Below are positions 52,600 through 60,327 of a DNA stretch of 64,000 nucleotides, in pieces (the first letter of the stretch is position 1; each line of letters opens with the position of its first letter). Origin of the DNA: Actinomadura nitritigenes (GTDB lineage Bacteria; Actinomycetota; Actinomycetes; Streptosporangiales; Streptosporangiaceae); the NCBI RefSeq assembly GCF_017573545.1, contig NZ_JAGEOK010000001.1:496001-560000 (forward strand). The letters are read 5' to 3'. The notes under the pieces are model-generated. The model did no database searches, had not been told where the DNA came from, and worked only from the letters and a program-made list of their open reading frames with translations. The translations under genes were made by a program, and so were the position numbers.

Positions 52600-53487
52600 T
52601 CAGAGCTGGGCCCGGGGGTCGGCCAGGTCGCGGAAGGCGTCGCCGACGAGGCCGACTCCGGTGACCACGGCGGCCAGCGCGATCGCGGGCATCGTGGAGA
52701 TCCACCAGGCGGAGCCGAGGTAGTCGCGGCCCGCCGAGACGGTCGCGCCCCACGACGCCTGGTCGGGCGGGATGCCGAGGCCGAGGAAGCTCAGCGACGC
52801 CTCCGCGACCATCACCAGGCCGATCTGGACGGTCGCGGCGACCAGCAGCGGCTGCCAGCACGACGGCAGCACGTGCCGCAGGAGGATCCGCAGGTGGCCG
52901 GCGCCGAGGACGCGGGCGGAGTCGACGAACTCCAGGTCCCGCGTGGCGAGCGCGGACGCCCGCACGACCCGGGCGAACACCACCCAGCGGGTCACGGCCA
53001 GGGTGATGACGACGTTGGTGACGCTCGGGCCGAGGACCCCGGCGATGAGGATCGCCAGCAGGATCGACGGGAACGCCAGCTGGACGTCCCCGACGCGGGA
53101 CAGGACGGTGTCGGCCCAGCCGCCGAAGTAGCCGGAGACGAGCCCGGCGGCGAGCCCGACGGCGCCGCCGGCGAGGACGGTGGCGGCGGCGACCAGCAGG
53201 GACACGCGGCTGCCGGCGAGCAGGGTGGTGAGCATGTCCCGGCCGAGCTGGTCGGTGCCGAGCCAGGCGACCGACCCGTCCCCGAGCCGCGAGCCGGGCG
53301 GCAGGAGGCGGTGCGGCAGGTCGGTCGCGACCGGGTCGTAGGGCGTCAGGACCGGCCCGAGGAGCGCGGCCAGGACGAACAGCCCGACGACGGCGAGCCC
53401 GATCCACGCCCGCACCGGCAGCCGGCGCCCGCGGCGCCCTCGGGGCTCGGCGGCGGCCGGCGCGGGCGCGGCGGCGATGGCGCTCAT
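52600..53487 (-). CDS. Peptide/oligosaccharide ABC transporter permease (DppC type)
   Basis: 295 residues with an N-terminal helix after a basic RGRRGRRLPVR stretch, a periplasmic LGTDQLGRDMLTTLLAGSRVSLLVA segment and the coupling loop STDQLGRD-to-VVRASALATRDLEFVDSARVLGAG. The DppC/OppC pattern is clear. Partner of the DppB-type permease, 13 bp away. Confidence 0.92.
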   Translation of the reverse strand: MSAIAAAPAPAAAEPRGRRGRRLPVRAWIGLAVVGLFVLAALLGPVLTPYDPVATDLPHRLLPPGSRLGDGSVAWLGTDQLGRDMLTTLLAGSRVSLLVAAATVLAGGAVGLAAGLVSGYFGGWADTVLSRVGDVQLAFPSILLAILIAGVLGPSVTNVVITLAVTRWVVFARVVRASALATRDLEFVDSARVLGAGHLRILLRHVLPSCWQPLLVAATVQIGLVMVAEASLSFLGLGIPPDQASWGATVSAGRDYLGSAWWISTMPAIALAAVVTGVGLVGDAFRDLADPRAQL

Positions 53488-53500
53488 GGTGTGCTCCCGT

Positions 53501-54427
53501 TCATGCGTTCTGCGGGGTGAGGCGCGGGTCGAGGGCGACGCACAGGACGTCGACGACCAGGTTCAGCGCGATGTAGCAGACCGTGATCGTCACGATGGCG
53601 GCCTCGACCACGGCGTAGTCGCGGTTGGTGATGGCGTCGACCATCAGCGAGCCGAGGCCGGGCCAGGAGAACACCACCTCGACGATGACGGCGTTGGCGA
53701 TGAAGTTGCCCATCAGCAGGCCGAGGACGGTCACGACGGGCAGCGCGATGTTGCGGGCGACGTGCACGTACAGCACGGCGCCCTCGCCGGTGCCCTTGGC
53801 GCGCGCGGTGCGGACGTAGTCCTTGCCGATCTCCTCCAGGGCGCCGTTGCGGACGAGCCGGGCGAGCCAGCCGACGAACGGCAGCGCGAGCGTCACCGAC
53901 GGCAGGATCACCGCCTCGGGGCCGCCGCCCGCGGTGCTGGGCAGCCAGTGCAGCTGCCGGGCGAACAGCAGGATCAGCACGATGCCGAGCCAGAACGACG
54001 GCAGCGCCTGCCCGACGAGGGAGCCGGCGGACACGAGCGCGTCGAGGATCCGGCCGGGCCGCCGCGCGCACAGCATGCCGAGGGGGAACCCGGCGGCGAC
54101 GGTGATGAGGAGGGCGAGGGCGGCGAGCGCGAGGGTGGCGGGGAAGCGGTCCAGGGTGGCGCTCATCGCGCCGCCGCCGAGCCGCCAGGAGTCGCCGAAG
54201 TCGCCGTGCAGCACCTCGCCCATGTGCGTGAAATACTGCCGCCACAGGGGCTTGTCGAGGCCGAAGTCGGCGCGGACGGAGGCGAGCTGGTCGGCGCTCG
54301 CGTCCGGGCCGAGGATGAGGGTGGCGGGGTCGCCGGGGACGACCCGCACGACCACGAACACCAGCGTGACGGCGCCCCAGGCGACGAGGACGGCCTGGCC
54401 GGCGCGGCGGAGCAGGAAGCGGCCCAT
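53501..54427 (-). CDS. Peptide/oligosaccharide ABC transporter permease (DppB type)
   Basis: 308 residues. N-terminal helix followed by the VRVVPGDPATLILGP periplasmic motif of OppB/DppB, then the coupling loop RNGALEEIGKDYVRTARAKGTGEG. Six helices. Its ATG overlaps the lacI-type stop by one base (TGATG). Confidence 0.92.
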   Translation of the reverse strand: MGRFLLRRAGQAVLVAWGAVTLVFVVVRVVPGDPATLILGPDASADQLASVRADFGLDKPLWRQYFTHMGEVLHGDFGDSWRLGGGAMSATLDRFPATLALAALALLITVAAGFPLGMLCARRPGRILDALVSAGSLVGQALPSFWLGIVLILLFARQLHWLPSTAGGGPEAVILPSVTLALPFVGWLARLVRNGALEEIGKDYVRTARAKGTGEGAVLYVHVARNIALPVVTVLGLLMGNFIANAVIVEVVFSWPGLGSLMVDAITNRDYAVVEAAIVTITVCYIALNLVVDVLCVALDPRLTPQNA

Positions 54428-55509
54428 CAGGACGTCCTCCCGGTCCGGTCGCCCGAGGGCGCGGGCCCGCGGGTGGAGGAGCGGACGACGAGGTCGGCGG
54501 TCAGCAGCGTCCGGCCGGGGACGTCCGCGGGCGGCGCGCCCGCCATCCGCTCCAGCAGCCGGTCGACGGCGGTGGTGCCGACGCGCGCGGCGGGCAGCCG
54601 GACCGTGGTGAGCGGCGGGGCGAGGTAGGCGGCGAACGGGTGGTCGCCGTGCCCCGCGACGGCGACGTCTCCGGGGATGGACAGGCCGTGCTCGGTGAAC
54701 GCCCGGTACAGGCCGAGCGCGAAGTAGTCGTTGCCCGCCAGGACGGCGGAGCCGGGCTCGATCCGCGCGGCGAGCCGGCGGCCGACCGCGTAGGAGTCGA
54801 TCGGGTCCCAGGGCTGCGAGCTGGCCTCCCGGCGGCGGGTCGGCACCCGCAGGACGTGGTCGTCGCGGATCTCGATGCCGCGCTCGGCCAGCACGGCGCG
54901 GAAGCCGCGGATCCGCTCGGCGACCGGGGAGATGTCGAGGTCCTCCTCGACCAGGTACAGCTCGCGGGCGCCGCCGTCCACCAGGTGCTCGGTGGCGCGG
55001 CGGGCGCTGTCGTAGTAGTCGACGCCGACGAGGTCGGCGTCGAGGCCGGGCAGGTCGCGGTTCAGCAGCAGGACGGGCGTGCCCGACTTGCCGAGCCGCT
55101 CCCAGTGGTCGATGCCGTGCTGCACGGGGACGGCGAGGACCCCGTCGACGCCCCAGCGCATCAGCTCCTCGGCGACGCGCCGCTCGTTCTCGGCGCTGTC
55201 CTCGGTGACCATCAGCATCAGCGAGTAGCCGTGCACCCGGCCGCGCTCCTCGATCGCGCTGATGAGCCGGGCGTAGAACGGGTTGGAGGGGTTGGTGATG
55301 ACCAGGCCGATCGTCATGGCGTTCTGGAGCACCAGCGACCGCGCCATCGTGTTCGGCACGTACCCGAGCCGGTCGGCCTCGGCCCGCACCCGCTCCCGGG
55401 TCTCGGCGCTCACCGCGTCCTTGCCTGCGAGGGCGCGGGACACGGTGTTGACCGACAGGTCGAGCGCGGCGGCGATGTCGCGCAGGGTGGCCCGGCGGCG
55501 CGGCGTCAT
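54427..55509 (-). CDS. LacI-family transcriptional regulator, inside the Dpp operon
   Basis: 360 residues. HTH TLRDIAAALDLSVNTVSRALAGKDAVSAETRERV at the N-terminus, hinge helix, then a periplasmic-binding-like sensor (about 60-345) with TIGLVITNPSNPFYARLI. LacI regulators usually sense sugars, which is unusual next to a peptide-type importer. The gene sits between the solute receptor and the permeases, with 4-bp and 1-bp overlaps. It is the natural candidate for the palindrome at 59492-59509 and would then repress its own operon. Confidence 0.92.
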   Translation of the reverse strand: MTPRRRATLRDIAAALDLSVNTVSRALAGKDAVSAETRERVRAEADRLGYVPNTMARSLVLQNAMTIGLVITNPSNPFYARLISAIEERGRVHGYSLMLMVTEDSAENERRVAEELMRWGVDGVLAVPVQHGIDHWERLGKSGTPVLLLNRDLPGLDADLVGVDYYDSARRATEHLVDGGARELYLVEEDLDISPVAERIRGFRAVLAERGIEIRDDHVLRVPTRRREASSQPWDPIDSYAVGRRLAARIEPGSAVLAGNDYFALGLYRAFTEHGLSIPGDVAVAGHGDHPFAAYLAPPLTTVRLPAARVGTTAVDRLLERMAGAPPADVPGRTLLTADLVVRSSTRGPAPSGDRTGRTS

Positions 55510-57023
55510 GGCGTCCTCCTCGTGACCGTGGACAGGTCGGGCTGGTTGTTCGCGGCCGGGACGAACCCGGTGATGCCGGATCCGAGGCCGTAGGCGGTGG
55601 TGAGCGCGGCGGGGAAGACCCCGACCGCGTCGTCCCAGACGATCCTGCACGCCTCGGCGTACAGGCGGGCCCGGTCGCCGGACCCGGCCGCCTGCCCCGC
55701 CTCGGCGAGGATCGTGTCGAGCGCGGGGTTCTTGTAGCCCATCCGGTTCGCCTTGGAGGTGTAGAGGCGGCCGAGGGTGAAGGCCGCGTCCCCGGTCGTC
55801 ACCGTGTTGGTCTGGAGCTCCATGTCCCAGTCGAGGCCGTTGAGGCGCTGCAGCCACTCGGCCTTCTCGATGCTCTGCGGCCGGACGGTCACCCCGACGT
55901 CCTTCCATGCCGAGATCATCGACTGGGCGAGCTCGCGGGCGAGCGGGCCGGTGGCGTCGAACCACATCATCGTGGTCGTGAACCCGTCGCCGAGGCCCGC
56001 GTCCCGCAGCGCCTTCCGGGCGGCGCCCGGGTCGTGGGCGTAGGGCCGCTGCGCGGCGTGGCCGAACACCGTGGCGGGGATCGGGGCGTCCATCCGCCGC
56101 GCGCCCGCGCCGAACAGCTTCCCGACGATCTCGTCCATGTCGAGGGCCTGCACCATGGCCCGCCGGACCCGCGGGTCGGTGAACGGCCTGCGCCCGCAGT
56201 TGAACCAGGTCAGGTAGTACGTCCAGCTCGGCACCGACGCGACCCGCACGCCACGCTTGCCCGTCACCTCGCCGAGCTGGTCGGACGGGACGGGCCACAG
56301 CAGGTCCACGTCGCCGTTGCGCAGCGCCGTGATCGCGCTGGACGTCTCGGCGATGAACGGCATCGAGATGCCCGGCAGCCGGGCCGGCCCCGCCCAGTAC
56401 CCGTCGAAGCGGGCCAGCTCGACGGCGGTGGACGGGGTGAACCCGGTGACGCGGAACGGCCCGGAGCCGATGGGCCGGCGCTTCTGCGCCGGGTCGGCGA
56501 CGAGCCTCGCCGGGACGATGAACAGCAGCGTCAGGTTCACCGGCAGCGTCCCCATCGGCCCGTCCGTGACGAACGTGACCGTGGTGTCGTCGTCGGCCCG
56601 CGCGGACTTCACGGTCGCCCACAGCGCGCTCTGCGCCGACTTCACCGCCTTCGTCCGGTCGAGGCAGGCGACGACGTCGCGGGCCGTCAGCGGGCTCCCG
56701 TCGTGGAAGCGCACGCCGGGGCGCAGCCGGAACACCCAGGTGGTGTCGTTCTCGCGCCGCCACGACGCGGCCAGGCCGGGCACCAGCCGGCCCGCCTCGT
56801 CGCGGCGGACGAGGGTGTCGAAGACCAGCCGCTTGACGATCAGCGACGCCTCGTCCACCGCGGTGCCCGCGTTGTACGGGTCGAGGTCGGTGACCGGCTG
56901 CCCGAACGCGGCGCGCAGCGACCCGCGCGGCGCGGCCCCGCCCGCTCCGCCGCAGCCGCCGAGCGCCACGGCGGAGGCGCCCAGGCCGGCCAGCGCGAGG
57001 AACTCGCGCCTTCGCAGGTCCAT
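55506..57023 (-). CDS. Dpp-type ABC solute-binding lipoprotein (Tat-like signal)
   Basis: 505-residue solute-binding protein, family 5. The N-terminus combines RRREFLALAG, a twin-arginine-like motif, with a lipobox ALGGC-GG (Cys24), suggesting export folded and lipidation. Core motifs include VFRLRPGVRFHDGSPLTARDVVACLDR. Family 5 receptors bind peptides, nickel, heme or oligosaccharides; together with LacI control a glycan or sugar-phosphate ligand is possible. Stop overlaps the lacI-type start by 4 bp. Confidence 0.9.
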   Translation of the reverse strand: MDLRRREFLALAGLGASAVALGGCGGAGGAAPRGSLRAAFGQPVTDLDPYNAGTAVDEASLIVKRLVFDTLVRRDEAGRLVPGLAASWRRENDTTWVFRLRPGVRFHDGSPLTARDVVACLDRTKAVKSAQSALWATVKSARADDDTTVTFVTDGPMGTLPVNLTLLFIVPARLVADPAQKRRPIGSGPFRVTGFTPSTAVELARFDGYWAGPARLPGISMPFIAETSSAITALRNGDVDLLWPVPSDQLGEVTGKRGVRVASVPSWTYYLTWFNCGRRPFTDPRVRRAMVQALDMDEIVGKLFGAGARRMDAPIPATVFGHAAQRPYAHDPGAARKALRDAGLGDGFTTTMMWFDATGPLARELAQSMISAWKDVGVTVRPQSIEKAEWLQRLNGLDWDMELQTNTVTTGDAAFTLGRLYTSKANRMGYKNPALDTILAEAGQAAGSGDRARLYAEACRIVWDDAVGVFPAALTTAYGLGSGITGFVPAANNQPDLSTVTRRTP

Positions 57024-57035
57024 GACGGCGCTCCC

Positions 57036-57386
57036 TCAGCTCTTCAGCGCGAGATAGATCATCACGGTGGCGGTGGGGTCCGGCCCGGTCCCGGGCCCGT
57101 CCCCCGCCTCGACGGTGCCCTTCAGGCGCAGCCAGCCGCCGAAGCCGGCCGACTCCCAGCTGGCCAGGTCGCCGGTGATCTCGCGTCCCGCGTCGAGGTC
57201 GCACCAGTGCAGGCCGTCGGGCGAGATCTGGGTCGTCACCCGCAGCCGGGTGCCGGAGCCGGTCCGCTTCAGCGTCCGGACGAACCAGCGCGCCTCCGCG
57301 GCCCAGGCCGCCTCGTAGGGTTCCGTCGCGAACTCGCCCGCCAGGGTGCGGTTGCGTTCCAGGACGGCCGTGAACGACTCGCGCAT
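57036..57386 (-). CDS. Small uncharacterised protein in the Dpp operon
   Basis: 116 residues, not recognised. No signal peptide. The sequence alternates polar strands: RLRVTTQISPDGLHWCDLDAG, then GFGGWLRLKGTVEAG and TATVMIYLALKS, which reads as a beta-sandwich. Similar patterns occur in proteins that present carbohydrate-binding or capsid-like folds, but that is inference only. It lies between the phosphodiesterase side and the solute receptor, 12-14 bp from each neighbour, so clearly part of the operon. Confidence 0.65.
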   Translation of the reverse strand: MRESFTAVLERNRTLAGEFATEPYEAAWAAEARWFVRTLKRTGSGTRLRVTTQISPDGLHWCDLDAGREITGDLASWESAGFGGWLRLKGTVEAGDGPGTGPDPTATVMIYLALKS

Positions 57387-57400
57387 GCTGCCGGGGCTCC

Positions 57401-58351
57401 TCACCAGTCCACCGAGATCAGTACCGAGTCCAGGTACAGGAAGTTGCGCACGTCGGTGTGCGTCCTGACCGAGACGTAGAAGTTGAGCAGGTTCTGCAGG
57501 GACCCGTACTCCTCGTCGTACGGGGGGACGGGCACGTCGCGCATGTCGTAGACGGTGTCGTTGACCTGCAGCTCGACGTTGGAGCGCGTGCTCGTGTCGA
57601 TCAGCCACCGCACGTAGTGCCAGTTGACCTTGGTCGGCACCTCGTTGTAGCAGAGCTCCTGCGGCCCGCCGAACGCCTTCCAGTCGTCCGGGTCGGGAGC
57701 GGTGAAGTCGGCCGTGGGCGGCAGCTTCAGCTTGCCCTCGAAGTGCTCGCGCGGCGTCGGCTCCGGCACCTTCGGGTAGACCCACTCGCGCCGCAGGTTG
57801 TTGTCGAGGTCGGTGTTCAGGTAGCGGGCGACGCAGTGGTAGCGGACGCCGTCGCAGATGTCGGTCGCGATGGTGAACGCGCCGAACTGCTGCTCGGACG
57901 GGTGCAGGTTCGCGTCCCACTCGCCCGCGCCCGCCTTGGCCGCCGCCTGGTTCTCCTCCGACGCCGCCTCGGTCTTGAAGGTCAGGTACGCCTCGAACTG
58001 CACGCGGCCGCGGCCCGCCATCGTCAGCCGGCGGATCGCGACGCCGGTGTGCCCGGCGAGCGGCCGGGTGGCGACCTTCAGCGCGTACGTCCCGGACATC
58101 GCGCCGTGCGTGCCGACGTCGAAGAAGTTGCACGAGCTGAGCTGCGGCGGCCGGAAGTCGCGCATGTGGTCGTCGACGGTGTCGAGGTTCCCGTGCCCGT
58201 CGTAGTTGCCGAGCAGCTCGATCCAGCCGTGCGTGCCGGTGTTGAAGTCGTCGTGGACGAGGATCCGGTCCAGCGGGTCGAACCGGGACAGCGCGGGGTC
58301 GGCCTTGCGGAGCTCGGCGGCCAGGGAGCGTCCGCTCGCGGCGGTGGTCAT
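57401..58351 (-). CDS. Uncharacterised beta-sandwich-like protein in the Dpp operon
   Basis: 316 residues, not confidently assigned to a family. No signal peptide. It opens with RILVHDDFNTGTHGWIELLGNY, then SGTYALKVATR and RGRVQFEAYLTFKTEA, a succession of strands as in jelly-roll, laminin-G-like or glycan-binding domains. Later segments, YHCVARYLN, KVNWHYVRWLID and DSVLISVDW, keep that pattern. A ligand-binding or hydrolytic role on glycans or phosphorylated glycans is possible. Overlaps the phosphodiesterase gene by 4 bp, implying coordinated function. Confidence 0.65.
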   Translation of the reverse strand: MTTAASGRSLAAELRKADPALSRFDPLDRILVHDDFNTGTHGWIELLGNYDGHGNLDTVDDHMRDFRPPQLSSCNFFDVGTHGAMSGTYALKVATRPLAGHTGVAIRRLTMAGRGRVQFEAYLTFKTEAASEENQAAAKAGAGEWDANLHPSEQQFGAFTIATDICDGVRYHCVARYLNTDLDNNLRREWVYPKVPEPTPREHFEGKLKLPPTADFTAPDPDDWKAFGGPQELCYNEVPTKVNWHYVRWLIDTSTRSNVELQVNDTVYDMRDVPVPPYDEEYGSLQNLLNFYVSVRTHTDVRNFLYLDSVLISVDW

Positions 58352-59454
58352 CGGGCGGCCCCCTCGATCCTCACGGTGGCGTCCACCAGGTTGTGGTCGG
58401 AGCGCAGCAGGTCGCGCGGCTCGCCCGCCTGCGCGGTGGTCTGCGGCACGAGCGTCCACTGCCGGACGGGCGTGCCGGCCTTGACGAAGATGTGGTCGAT
58501 CTTGTCCTCCGACTTCGGCAGCGGGATCTTCCCGCCGTTGAACGACGCGTACTCGGCGCCGGTGCGCCGGTTCGCCGGGGCCGCCTCGAAGGAGTCGGTG
58601 TAGCCGAGGTCGGCGAACGCGTCGTAGGCGCTGGCGCCGTCCTCCTTCGAGGCGGAGTTCATGTCGCCCGCGAACACGACCGGCAGCCGCCGCGTGGCGG
58701 GGTTGTCGCGGGTGAGGTACTGGGCGGTGCGGGTGGCGTCGGCGTAGCGGACCTGGTCCCAGTTCTTGGTCCAGCCGTTGGGGTCGGTCGCGCCGTTCTT
58801 GCGGTACTCCAGGTGCATGTCGACGACGACGAAGCGGGTGCCGGTGCGGCGCTCGCGCAGCACGTTCCACGTCATCGTCTTGCCGTAGATCTCGGTGGAG
58901 TCGGGCAGCCACAGCAGGTCGTGCGGGAGGGCCCGGCCGCGCTCGTCCTCGGCGGAGAACCGGCGGGCGTCGTAGTAGGTGAACCGGCCCGCGCCCGACT
59001 TGAGCGGGTAGCCGTACCAGGGGTTGCGCGTTCCCGCGTAGTCCGCGGGCGCCTCGGCGTAGCCGCGCTCCCGCATCGCCGCGGTCAGCGGCGCGCGGAA
59101 CGACTCGACGTCCACGCCCGGCTGGGTCGGGGTGGGGTTGTTGCCGATCTCCTGCGTGACGACGACGCCGGCGCGGGCGCGGACGATGTCGTCGGCGACC
59201 TGCGCGGCGCGTCCGTCCGCCCACGGGGCGAGCTTGGTCGCGCAGTCGCGCCCGATCGTGTCGACGCACTCCTGCTCGGTCGGCAGGCAGCCGTGCCCGC
59301 ACGTGTTGTAGGTGGCGATCCGCAGATCGAAGCCGCGCGGGTGCCGGCCCGGCGCGGCGGCCTGCGCGGCCGCCGCGGGGACGAGCACCGCGGCGGCGCA
59401 GGCGGCCGCGGCGAGCGCGGCGGCCGGGCGGGCGGGGGGACGGGGGGTCCTCAT
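58348..59454 (-). CDS. Secreted endonuclease/exonuclease/phosphatase-fold hydrolase
   Basis: 368 residues with a Sec signal peptide (cleavage near AQAAA, 30-34). The EEP motifs are complete: Asn50 in ATYNTCG, Glu102 in TQEIG, Asp212/His214 in VVDMHLEY, Asp264/Asn266 in AGDMNSAS, Asp319 in DKIDHIF and Asp353-His354 in SDHNLVD. EEP enzymes cleave phosphodiesters in nucleic acids, sphingomyelin, inositol phosphates or GPI-like molecules. First gene of the LacI-Dpp operon. GGAAGG lies upstream of ATG 59454; the promoter region with a LacI-like palindrome is at 59487-59509. Confidence 0.85.
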   Translation of the reverse strand: MRTPRPPARPAAALAAAACAAAVLVPAAAAQAAAPGRHPRGFDLRIATYNTCGHGCLPTEQECVDTIGRDCATKLAPWADGRAAQVADDIVRARAGVVVTQEIGNNPTPTQPGVDVESFRAPLTAAMRERGYAEAPADYAGTRNPWYGYPLKSGAGRFTYYDARRFSAEDERGRALPHDLLWLPDSTEIYGKTMTWNVLRERRTGTRFVVVDMHLEYRKNGATDPNGWTKNWDQVRYADATRTAQYLTRDNPATRRLPVVFAGDMNSASKEDGASAYDAFADLGYTDSFEAAPANRRTGAEYASFNGGKIPLPKSEDKIDHIFVKAGTPVRQWTLVPQTTAQAGEPRDLLRSDHNLVDATVRIEGAAR

Positions 59455-59486
59455 GCTGGCGGGAGCCTTCCGGTGTCGGCTGCGTC

Positions 59487-59509
59487 ACATTAACGTTCAC
59501 GTGATCGTT
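59487..59509 (-). promoter_or_regulatory. LacI-type operator overlapping the putative operon promoter
   Basis: AACGTTCACGTGATCGTT (59492-59509) is a near-perfect 18-bp palindrome with a central CG, as in LacI-family operators. On the minus strand TAATGT (59487-59492) is a good -10 box, so the palindrome occupies the spacer between it and a weak -35. Repression by the LacI protein encoded at 54427-55509 is inferred. Confidence 0.6.
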
Positions 59510-59550
59510 CACACACCATCGATGTACCGCTGCCGTCCTGTCAAGAGCGG

Positions 59551-59614
59551 AAACGAAAACGGCCCGGCCCCCCGCACGAGCGAACAGCAGGCTCGTGCAC
59601 GGGGGACCGGGCCG
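59551..59614 (-). terminator. Intrinsic terminator of the tetR gene
   Basis: On the minus strand a long G-C stem (59607-59614 with 59560-59567, continuing through 59592-59598 with 59574-59580) is followed by GTTTTCGTTT (complement of 59551-59560). Hairpin plus T-rich tail, 20 bp after the tetR stop. Confidence 0.7.
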
Positions 59615-59633
59615 GACGCGGCGGTCCCGCGGG

Positions 59634-60242
59634 TCAGCGGGCGTCGCCGCCGAGGCGGGCGGCCGCCTGGTCGCACAGGGCGCGGGCCAGCTCGGCGGCC
59701 TGCGCGTCGCCGAGCGGCTCGTGCCCGACGAGGACGCGGTACCAGAGCACGCCGTAGACCTGGTCGACCATCAGGGCGAGGTCGGCGCCGGCCGCGATCT
59801 CGCCGCGGTCGCGCGCCCGCTCCAGCAGCCCGGTCAGCACGCGGCGCCGCGACTCGACGAACGCGCGCATGTGCTCGCGCGCGTGCGGGTCGCGCTGCGC
59901 CTCGGCCATCGAGTGGCGCAGGACGGTGGCGGTGAGCCGCTGGCCGGCGCCGCGGAACGTCGCGGCCAGGAAGCCTTCGAGGTCGCCGCGGAGCGTACCG
60001 GTGTCGGGCACGGGGATGTCGGTGCCCGCGCGTTCGGCCATCGCCTCCAGCAGCACCGCACCCTTGGACGGCCACCAGCGGTAGATCGTCTGCTTGCCGA
60101 CGCCGGCGGCCGCGGCGAGCGAGTCGATCGTGACGGGGGTCCCGTCGTCGCGGGCGAGCAGGTCGACGGCGACGTCGAGGATCGCGCGCCGTGCGGCCTC
60201 GTTGCGGCGCCGGCCGGTGTGCGGCCGTCGGCTGTCACTCAT
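59634..60242 (-). CDS. TetR-family transcriptional regulator
   Basis: 202 residues. HTH ILDVAVDLLARDDGTPVTIDSLAAAAGVGKQTIYRWWPSKGAVLLEAM at the N-terminus, then a C-terminal ligand-binding domain (TetR_C type with GVLWYRVLVGHEPL near the end). Divergent from the SDR gene; the 85-bp gap holds two 17-bp palindromes. Classic autoregulated pair: it should repress both itself and the SDR gene until a ligand binds. Confidence 0.93.
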   Translation of the reverse strand: MSDSRRPHTGRRRNEAARRAILDVAVDLLARDDGTPVTIDSLAAAAGVGKQTIYRWWPSKGAVLLEAMAERAGTDIPVPDTGTLRGDLEGFLAATFRGAGQRLTATVLRHSMAEAQRDPHAREHMRAFVESRRRVLTGLLERARDRGEIAAGADLALMVDQVYGVLWYRVLVGHEPLGDAQAAELARALCDQAAARLGGDAR

Positions 60243-60259
60243 GGCACCACCCTACCCAT

Positions 60260-60309
60260 TTGACGAGACCGTCGGTCTCGATGAATACTTGCCGAGACAG
60301 AACGTCTCG
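60260..60309 (+). promoter_or_regulatory. Promoter with twin 17-bp TetR operators
   Basis: CGAGACCGTCGGTCTCG (60264-60280) is a perfect palindrome; CGAGACAGAACGTCTCG (60293-60309) has identical 6-bp arms, 29 bp away. TTGACG (60260-60265) and AATACT (60284-60289), 18 nt apart, form a promoter for the SDR gene with the first operator in its spacer and the second just downstream. AAGGAG then precedes the ATG at 60328. Confidence 0.75.
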
Positions 60310-60327
60310 ACAATAAAGGAGCCGGCC

